Shown piece after piece: positions 47,649 through 53,500 of a DNA stretch of 53,500 nt (position 1 is its first letter; each line of letters opens with the position of its first letter). This stretch comes from Adiantum capillus-veneris. Its lineage: Eukaryota > Streptophyta > Polypodiopsida > Polypodiales > Pteridaceae. Under the pieces are notes generated by a model. That model was given only the letters and a program-made list of their open reading frames with translations, did not search any database and was not told the DNA's origin. The position numbers and the translations under genes were made by a program. The stretch is taken from positions 89,300,180-89,353,679 of the forward strand of contig CM043962.1 of NCBI GenBank assembly GCA_014529385.2. The letters run 5' to 3'.

Positions 47649-48206
47649 TTACAATGGTACTTGGCCAGAACCCATCATTTCTCTATGATCATGAAACTCT
47701 TTGCTCACCTTTGGTAGAGGATGTTCTCTGAGGTTGTCACAATTTCTTTCATGGTTTACACAAACTGTGAGAAATTGGACAGCTCGTTTACCATCTTTGC
47801 TACGTATCCTAGCATATGCTGAACCATTATCCATTACCTTTGTTTCCATTTGAACTCCCACAATGTAGGGCTGTCCAAGGATGAGATTATATGAAATTGT
47901 ATCCTGTACAAATAAGTTTTGGTCAATCTTTACATCACCTATTGTCACCTTCACACATGGACATGCTGCATACAACTCACCGGATGAATTGTTTGCCACT
48001 TTTACCATCCAACCATGATCTGTGTCCATCGGCCATTTACATTTGTTGTAGAGACTCTTTGACATTATGTTTATTTTTGAACCATGGTCAATCAAGGCAA
48101 AAAATGTCTCTTCAAGATCACCTACCTTGACCAAAGTTTCTGTAGTAGCCCTTGCCCAATGACTTCGTGAAGCTCCTAGGAATATCTTCAACTTCTTCAT
48201 CATCAT
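47649..48206 (-). pseudogene. pol (PR): Gypsy aspartic protease
   Basis: A retropepsin with ALIDHGSKIN as the active-site block near residue 37-46 (Asp-His-Gly in place of the common Asp-Ser-Gly) and YNLILGQPYI as the flap/C-terminal block. The open frame (185 codons) overlaps the end of the gag frame (48118-48206) in another frame, so one small frameshift separates them. It probably processed the gag-pol polyprotein. Confidence 0.85.
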
Positions 48207-49353
48207 TTGAGAAATGCACTTGCTTCACTCTCCTACTAGATTGGTAGCATCCTACCATAGCTTCATCATTCTTCTTATTTTGCAGCTGCATCCCTTGTTT
48301 CTTCGAGGTTTCCCCTTCAACCTGTGCATGAGAAACTTCAGCAAGGGTTTGCCTCTTCCTCTTGATGATGTCAATGATCTCCTCATGGAATTCACGCTTT
48401 GCAATGCCAAGAACTTCTCCCAAAGTAAACTCAATCTTGCTATTCAAGATCCTTTCCTCCAAGAATTTCTTTAAATCTGTAGCAACCTCAATATCAAATT
48501 GTAGTTTATAAGTTGGACCTTTTGTCTTACCTTTTGTTGGCTCTTTCTTCTTTCCTGTTGTAGACTCTTCCATGAGTACTTCAGGTGGAGATGCTCCTTG
48601 TGTTGAGGGTCTTTGAGAAGGCATTGAGTCGCTTCTTCCCCCACTTCCAGAAGCTCTTTTTGATGGTCCTTCATCAACATTCTCACGTTTGCGCTTCTCT
48701 TCTACAATCGCCTCATTTTGTTGGCATTTTGTAATGTAGGCATGCACTGACAATGAGTCTGCTGGATCATTCCATCCTGTTTCTAAATGTATGCAATCAC
48801 CTGCTTCATGTAGAATCTCTTTTGTAAGCTTTCCCTTTTTAGCTAATTGCATGACATTTGGCCAAATTTGACCATGATGGTCACTCACCCCTTCATCACT
48901 AAGATGCTCAATTGTTACTCCATAAGTCGCTGCCTCAACTGAAGAGGTGGCATGCTTAGTTGCCATATCTTCAACTAAGGTTTGCATTCCCCCCTTCCCA
49001 AAGTTAGTTCTCAAAGGTAGACTTGTCTCTCTTAAGTGGATTTTACCATCCTTAAAAAAGACAACAACTTTTGACAAAGCATCACAAAAATCATCACAAT
49101 CCCTTCTTACATGGTATGTACTATCACACCAAATACATCTATTAACAAACCCTTCTTTGGGTTGTTGTCTTTGCCTAGAAAGTGGCCCTGATGATTGGCC
49201 TTTTTCTTCAAGCTTTGCAAGCTTCACCTTCAAGTCACGCATTCCCTTCACAAGCTCATCTAACATGGACTCATCAAACTTAGGAGCGATAAAAGTAGGC
49301 TTTACCATTTTGTCAGAAGTTGAGGTGGAAGGACTTGTAGTGTTTACTACCAA
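48118..49353 (-). pseudogene. gag: Gypsy gag, C-terminal part with zinc knuckle (411 codons)
   Basis: It continues the capsid frame after a one-base loss in an A run near 49365. A perfect CCHC knuckle, CIWCDSTYHVRRDC, lies near residues 74-87. A long hydrophilic region follows, rich in Lys/Glu/Ser and with GKKKEPTKGKTKGP. The open frame ends just inside the protease region. Confidence 0.87.
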
Positions 49354-50018
49354 CTTGTCCTTCTTCTTTGTTGTTTGGCAAGCAGTGAGACAGCACCTTC
49401 AACCTCATTCCAGTCGGTCTTTAGTCCTTGCTCAGCATATTTATCTTCAAGAAGAAGCTCCATATTTTCTTGAAACTCTTTACCTGCAGATTGTAAGAAA
49501 AGATATGTCTTTTCTGCATCTAGTGTGGCCCTTACTATCCTGGTGAGTTGTGCATAACGTCGCTCAAACTCCCTAAGTAGCTCTCTTATTGATAGTCCTT
49601 GCTTTGGCTTGACTACCCATCCTAAGAATGTTCTCTTGGTTACTCTCTCAGAGTCCTCCATGAAATATTCCTCCTTCAAAGCTACTTTGAGTTCTTCCCA
49701 GTTTCTCCCATGCCCATCTTTAATTCCCCTAACATGTTCCCTAATTTTTGGAGCAACAACTAGCTCAAAGCTTTGAATCATCTCACCTTCTGACACGCAA
49801 TGCAGTTCCATCTCCTTCACATGATCGCGTAAGTACTTGGTTACATCTTTGCCATTGAACTGATCCATTCTATTGACGACTGCTTGTATGGCCTTCGTTG
49901 CTGAAATCTCGCTTCTTTCAGTGGCATGTTGTTGTTGCATGAACATTGCAAATGCTTGAAACATTTGCATTGTTGCGGGGTCAAAATGCATACCTTGTTG
50001 CTCAACATGATCACCCAT
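49347..50018 (-). pseudogene. gag: Gypsy gag, capsid part
   Basis: The likely start is the ATG at 50018 (MGDHVEQQ); upstream codons of the longer frame run into the primer-binding site and LTR. Contains a Gln/Met-rich helix (MQMFQAFAMFMQQQ) and a retrotransposon gag fold signature (QFNGKDVTKYLRD ... EYFMEDSERVTKRTFLGW ... ELLREFERRYAQL). The stop at 49347 results from the A-run slip; the next frame continues the protein. Confidence 0.87.
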
Positions 50019-50050
50019 GGTTACCCAAAAACTCTCACCCTGGCAGATTC

Positions 50051-50068
50051 GCGTCGGGCTCACCAAAA
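50051..50068 (-). other. Gypsy candidate primer-binding site
   Basis: In element sense it begins TTTTGGTGAGCCCGACGC, a few bases after the LTR end (TGACA at 50072). The TGG start and position fit a tRNA 3' end; I cannot name the tRNA with certainty. Confidence 0.6.
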
Positions 50069-50071
50069 ATA

Positions 50072-51513
50072 TGTCAAGAAGTTGGCGGTCTTGCCAGGAA
50101 GGCACTGGGCCTCTTGCTGTGAGATTTTGTGAGGAAGCTCAAGGAATATGAGAAGGAGCTAAGATGTAGATAACATAGCTTCTAGAGCTAAAGAAGAAAT
50201 GTAGACAAAGAAGCCGCCCACTTTCCCTTACAAACACACACGTGATGGAGAGAACTCATGAAAGATAGTCAAAACAAAACAAAAATGAGAACATCGAGAT
50301 TACGATCATATCGTATCATGGGTAGGATAAAAGGGTTAATGGATGAGTTAATGATATTTAATCTTTGTTGTCCTAATAAGCTACGGATTGCTCTTTGAAA
50401 ATGTAGCTTTGTGCTTACTATAATGTCTATGTTTTGTCTAGCGATTGGGACTAGTTGTGAGTACACATCCTCTTGATTCATAATAAAATAATCACATTCA
50501 CATCAAAAGAGAAGTTATAGTCAATAATAGGTAGTATGATGGGATCTGGTGGGAGAAGTATTTCGTTGAGCCTTTCAGGACCAAATAGAATCACTATGTG
50601 TTACTGAAAGTGAATCTTTTGACTAATCCAAATGTTTACCCTAATAGATTGCACAGAATGGAAATGAAAGAAATTGCCTCCATGTGGATTATGGTTATTC
50701 ATCAAGGATATACTTAGTATGTTCAAAGATAAAGGTGTGAAAGAAGTGAAAGGAGAAGAAGAAGAGAGTTTCTCTCCCAAGCCCTATTGTTGCCCTTAGG
50801 CAATTTAAGGATACTGCGGGGAGAGAAGTACTTGTAGCAAGGAGATTCTAGAGTTTTTGGAAGAGAATGAGAACCTTAAGAGAGAGAGAGATGCTTGTGA
50901 AAGATGAAGATATGGTTACTAACCTTGTGCACATAATTGTTTCCCGCAAGAAGGTTGTGCCCGTTACAATGACAGAATTGTTGCTTGAATACCTTCCAAT
51001 GAAACAATTAGGACACAACAAGAGAGATGAAAGGAGGAGTAAAGAAAAAACTAGAGATAGATCTAAGTGTGGTGGTGGTATTAAAGATAGATAATGAGAG
51101 ATAGAGATAGAGTTAGAGACAAGCATTGGACTAGATATGCAAATGAAAGAAAAACTAGCAACATATATCTTACATGAGAGCCATCGTCACCACCTTAATG
51201 GAGAGATAAGATGAGGCAAGACTTCAGCCTTTCTTAAAGGGAAAGTATGGCACTAAGACAAGTGTGTCACTATGGAATTGAGCTATTCTCACTCACTCAT
51301 AAATTGCCCCCCAATGAAGAGAAGGTTGCCCTTTTTATAGGTGAGGGAGCCATGTTTTACATAATCACTTGATTAGGCTAAAGAATTAGCCCAAATCAAA
51401 TGTTCTTTGGATATTTCTTAAAATGGGCAATATTAGGACTCAAAATATCATGAAATTCAAAATTTTTGGTCGTTGAGGCTCCATGTGGGTGCATGATGTA
51501 TGTGGGCCCCACC
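50072..51513 (-). repeat. Gypsy 5' LTR
   Basis: Paired with 42426-43849. The inner edge TGTCAAGAAG at 50072 is clear; the outer edge at 51513 is where similarity ends, after GGGCCCCACC. A TATA box is at 51331-51339 (minus). Confidence 0.88.
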
Positions 51514-52250
51514 TAGGCATCTTCTGTGTGGCTCCAGCAGGGGGTCCCAACTTGTGTGTCTTATCCTTCAAGGAATCTTTGAGGTGTCACATTCACATGC
51601 TTGTGTCTTTTATCCTCCAAATATTTTATTTTATGTAAAAAGACCAAGATTACATCTTTTCACTTGATTCACCTGTTTACCATCTCTTCTTGCAGTGTAG
51701 TTGTGAGAGGATTTTTCACTGTATTCCCTATAACTTTTGACCTGTAACTCGGATTGACATGCTTCAAAAAGAAAAATTGGCCTACCAAAAGAGCTTGACT
51801 TAGTTTTGGCCTTTTCTCCACGCCTTTAGGTCGGGATTTTCAAATTGGGATAGTCCAAGAAGCTTTGGATCTTCCTTTTCATAAAGTCTTCTAGTAGGCT
51901 CTTCCCTCTTGTATGTATCCAAGAAGGTATGCATTATTGAAGGGTTATATTATTAAATAAATGTGAAAAGAAGAAAATAATTTATATATGGTAGGGTATA
52001 GCTGAGATATTAGAAGAAATATACTAATGCTTTTCCCCCAGACAAAAAGAGGCACAATCATTGAAACTTCTCTTGCAGTAATGTACATTTATATTACTTC
52101 AAAGGTAAATACTAAGGTATGGTAGAAATCTTTTATTTATGCATATGAGTATTATATGAAGTATACTTATGCGTCAAAAAATCACAAGATAAATCATTTA
52201 ATGCCCGTTCCCACTATATACGTGCCATAGCACGACAACGGATACATGCA
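51514..52250. other. Unassigned right flank of the gypsy element
   Basis: No recognisable gene. If the true LTR end lies further out, part of this stretch would belong to it. Confidence 0.4.
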
Positions 52251-52277
52251 TTCTCTCTCTCTCTCTCTCCTTCTCTC

Positions 52278-52318
<41 letters not shown>
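52251..52318. repeat. (CT)n and (TG)n microsatellites
   Basis: CT at 52251-52278 (interrupted), TG at 52281-52318. Confidence 0.95.
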
Positions 52319-52320
<2 letters not shown>

Positions 52321-52614
52321 CCGACATAGAGAACGAATCTTGTGAGATGCGCTCTCAAGGAGTGAGGACGAAATGGGCGCAATCGCCATTTGGTGGGCAA
52401 GGCAAGGTGGGATGGCAGTCGAGGTGGATGGAGTCAAATGTCAGAGCAATGTCTATGAGGCAACAAAGAGAGACAGACAAGCAGGGAGGAGGGACGGACG
52501 CAACTCCATAGAGGAAGATGGGTAGGTAAGCGTGGCTAGAGGAGAGGTGCATGATGCGAGGCATGTGGAGCGGAGGAGGCTGCCATGATAATTTTGAGAG
52601 AAGGAAAAAAAAAA

Positions 52615-52633
52615 GGGGGGGGGGGGGGGATGC

Positions 52634-52712
<79 letters not shown>

Positions 52713-52725
52713 GGGGGGGGGGGGG
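52615..52725. repeat. G15 - (AG)n - G15 composite
   Basis: G at 52615-52629, AG at about 52637-52708, G at 52711-52725. It corresponds in position to the G41 run at 39191. Confidence 0.93.
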
Positions 52726-52726
52726 T

Positions 52727-53110
52727 GTGGAATCGGGAAACCAGAGCAGGAAGAATCTATGAATTATTTGCAAAGGCTCGCCCAAAGTAGCAATGGTGAA
52801 GGAACAGATCAAATGCGTGTAGTCCGAAGGAGGAAGGGGGGGGGGATCGTGCATATGCACATGCGAGAACTGGGGCGAAGACAAAGCATTTAGTTTGGCA
52901 GAACTAGGAGAAGGAATTTTTCTTCTAATTAATTAATAGCTTGTGGAATATGTTACTACAATATTTTTTTTATAAATTGATTTCAATTCACTCTGTTGAT
53001 TGAGTTTTGCCAAAAAAAAAAAAATGTTAGTATGAATTCTTTCTTTGTTTCTTAAGTTAGGACTAATTAAATAACTGATTCACTCACACTTGTGAGTATG
53101 GAAATAAAAA
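52727..53110. repeat. Dispersed repeat, copy 2 (paired with 39232-39660)
   Basis: Same order of phrases as copy 1, including TTAATTAATAGCTTGTGGAA and the hairpin ACTCACAC/TTGTGAGT at 53082-53097. Similarity stops right after ATGGAAATAAA in both. Confidence 0.78.
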
Positions 53111-53500
53111 GGTTGGGACTAATAATAGTTTTTAAATCTTTTTTGTTTGCCATTCTCGCAATTGTGAGTGGAGATGATATATAAACTCAACAAAAATCTA
53201 CAATGAGCCTCAAGCACAACAATTCCAAGGTTGAGTAGTTCATAAGTAAGAGATCCTTGTTTATCCTTATCCAAAGATCAGTCTCTAGTGGGCACCAGTT
53301 GAATTGCCAATGTAGCTTAGTGCATGTTTCCATTCTTTGGCTTGCTTAGCAATTCTCCAGAATGCTAGCGCTCGCTCCCTTTATAAAAGCATTCTTTTAC
53401 CTTTTTTTATCCTTTACTAGAAGCCATGTTCTTTGCCCTTTATTTGAAGCACAGAGGAATATTCATATTTTCTTTGTAAAAATGAGAGGGACCTGACGTG
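53111..53500. other. Unassigned, with another T-run and hairpin
   Basis: A T run (53139-53144) lies before CTCGCA-ATTGTGAG (53155-53168), like the LINE 3' ends. The body continues in minus sense to an unknown point. No gene is seen. Confidence 0.45.

Larger units (their letters stand above)
42426..51513 (-). mobile_element. Ty3/gypsy LTR retrotransposon, nearly complete
   Basis: About 9.1 kb on the minus strand: LTRs at both ends (about 1.42-1.44 kb), candidate primer-binding site, gag, protease, RT-RNase H-integrase in gypsy order, and a GPY/F-type integrase end. Over a 255-base stretch of the LTRs I counted about 15 differences (roughly 6%), so it is not recent. Only small frameshifts and one stop in integrase break the coding region. 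I could not find a clear target-site duplication. Its RT motifs differ from those of the gypsy fragment at 20.6 kb. Confidence 0.92.

Noticed and set aside
53058-53123. GTTAGGACTAAT and GTTGGGACTAAT as a target duplication
   Set aside because: They differ by one base over a short length, and the intervening insert has no tail, so I could not support an insertion.

Overview
This window looks like an intergenic stretch of a plant (probably angiosperm) nuclear genome made almost entirely of retrotransposon remains. Evidence for a plant: a Ty1/copia element whose primer-binding site matches the initiator tRNA-Met type usual in plant copia elements, L1-type LINEs whose ORF1 has the DUF4283 plus zinc-knuckle layout typical of plant L1s, Ty3/gypsy elements, and many (AG)n, (TG)n and poly-G microsatellites. 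I see no convincing host gene, tRNA, rRNA or CRISPR array. Nearly every coding stretch carries stops or frameshifts, many of them C-to-T or G-to-A changes as expected for old methylated repeats.

Layout. 662-5704: minus-strand copia element with both LTRs, sitting inside a (GT)n microsatellite. 5.7-6.9 kb: dense compound microsatellites. 8.9-14.1 kb: two minus-strand L1 LINE pieces; one (10.5-14.1 kb) keeps the ORF1/ORF2 junction, endonuclease and reverse transcriptase. 15.9-19.47 kb: repeats and LINE 3' parts (minus). 19.47-20.59 kb: LINE ORF2 C-terminal part on the plus strand. 20.64-22.04 kb: deleted gypsy fragment (minus), fused to plus-strand LINE ORF1 (22.04-23.17 kb). 23.17-27.18 kb: second copia copy with truncated LTRs. 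27.18-34.24 kb: second copies of several blocks already seen at 9.8-22.8 kb, in the same order. 34.5-36.4 kb: another LINE ORF2 fragment. 37.5-39.7 kb: microsatellites, including a run of 41 G. 39.8-40.5 kb: divergent LINE fragment. 42.4-51.5 kb: a nearly complete minus-strand Ty3/gypsy element of an unusual RT type, with LTRs of about 1.4 kb and pol frames only lightly damaged. 52.2-53.1 kb: microsatellites and a second copy of the 39.2-39.66 kb repeat.

The collinear order of shared blocks (copia, LINE ORF1, 16.4-19.45 kb block, gypsy/LINE chimera) suggests an old tandem duplication of about 22 kb, later eroded by deletions. Comparing its two halves gives filled and empty sites for small insertions. 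The most notable are a CpG-rich 159-bp insertion in a LINE at 17.8 kb and an 80-bp retroposed fragment at 29.2 kb. Several 3' ends of retroposed fragments share a short palindrome next to the poly-A tail, which looks like a conserved LINE 3' hairpin.
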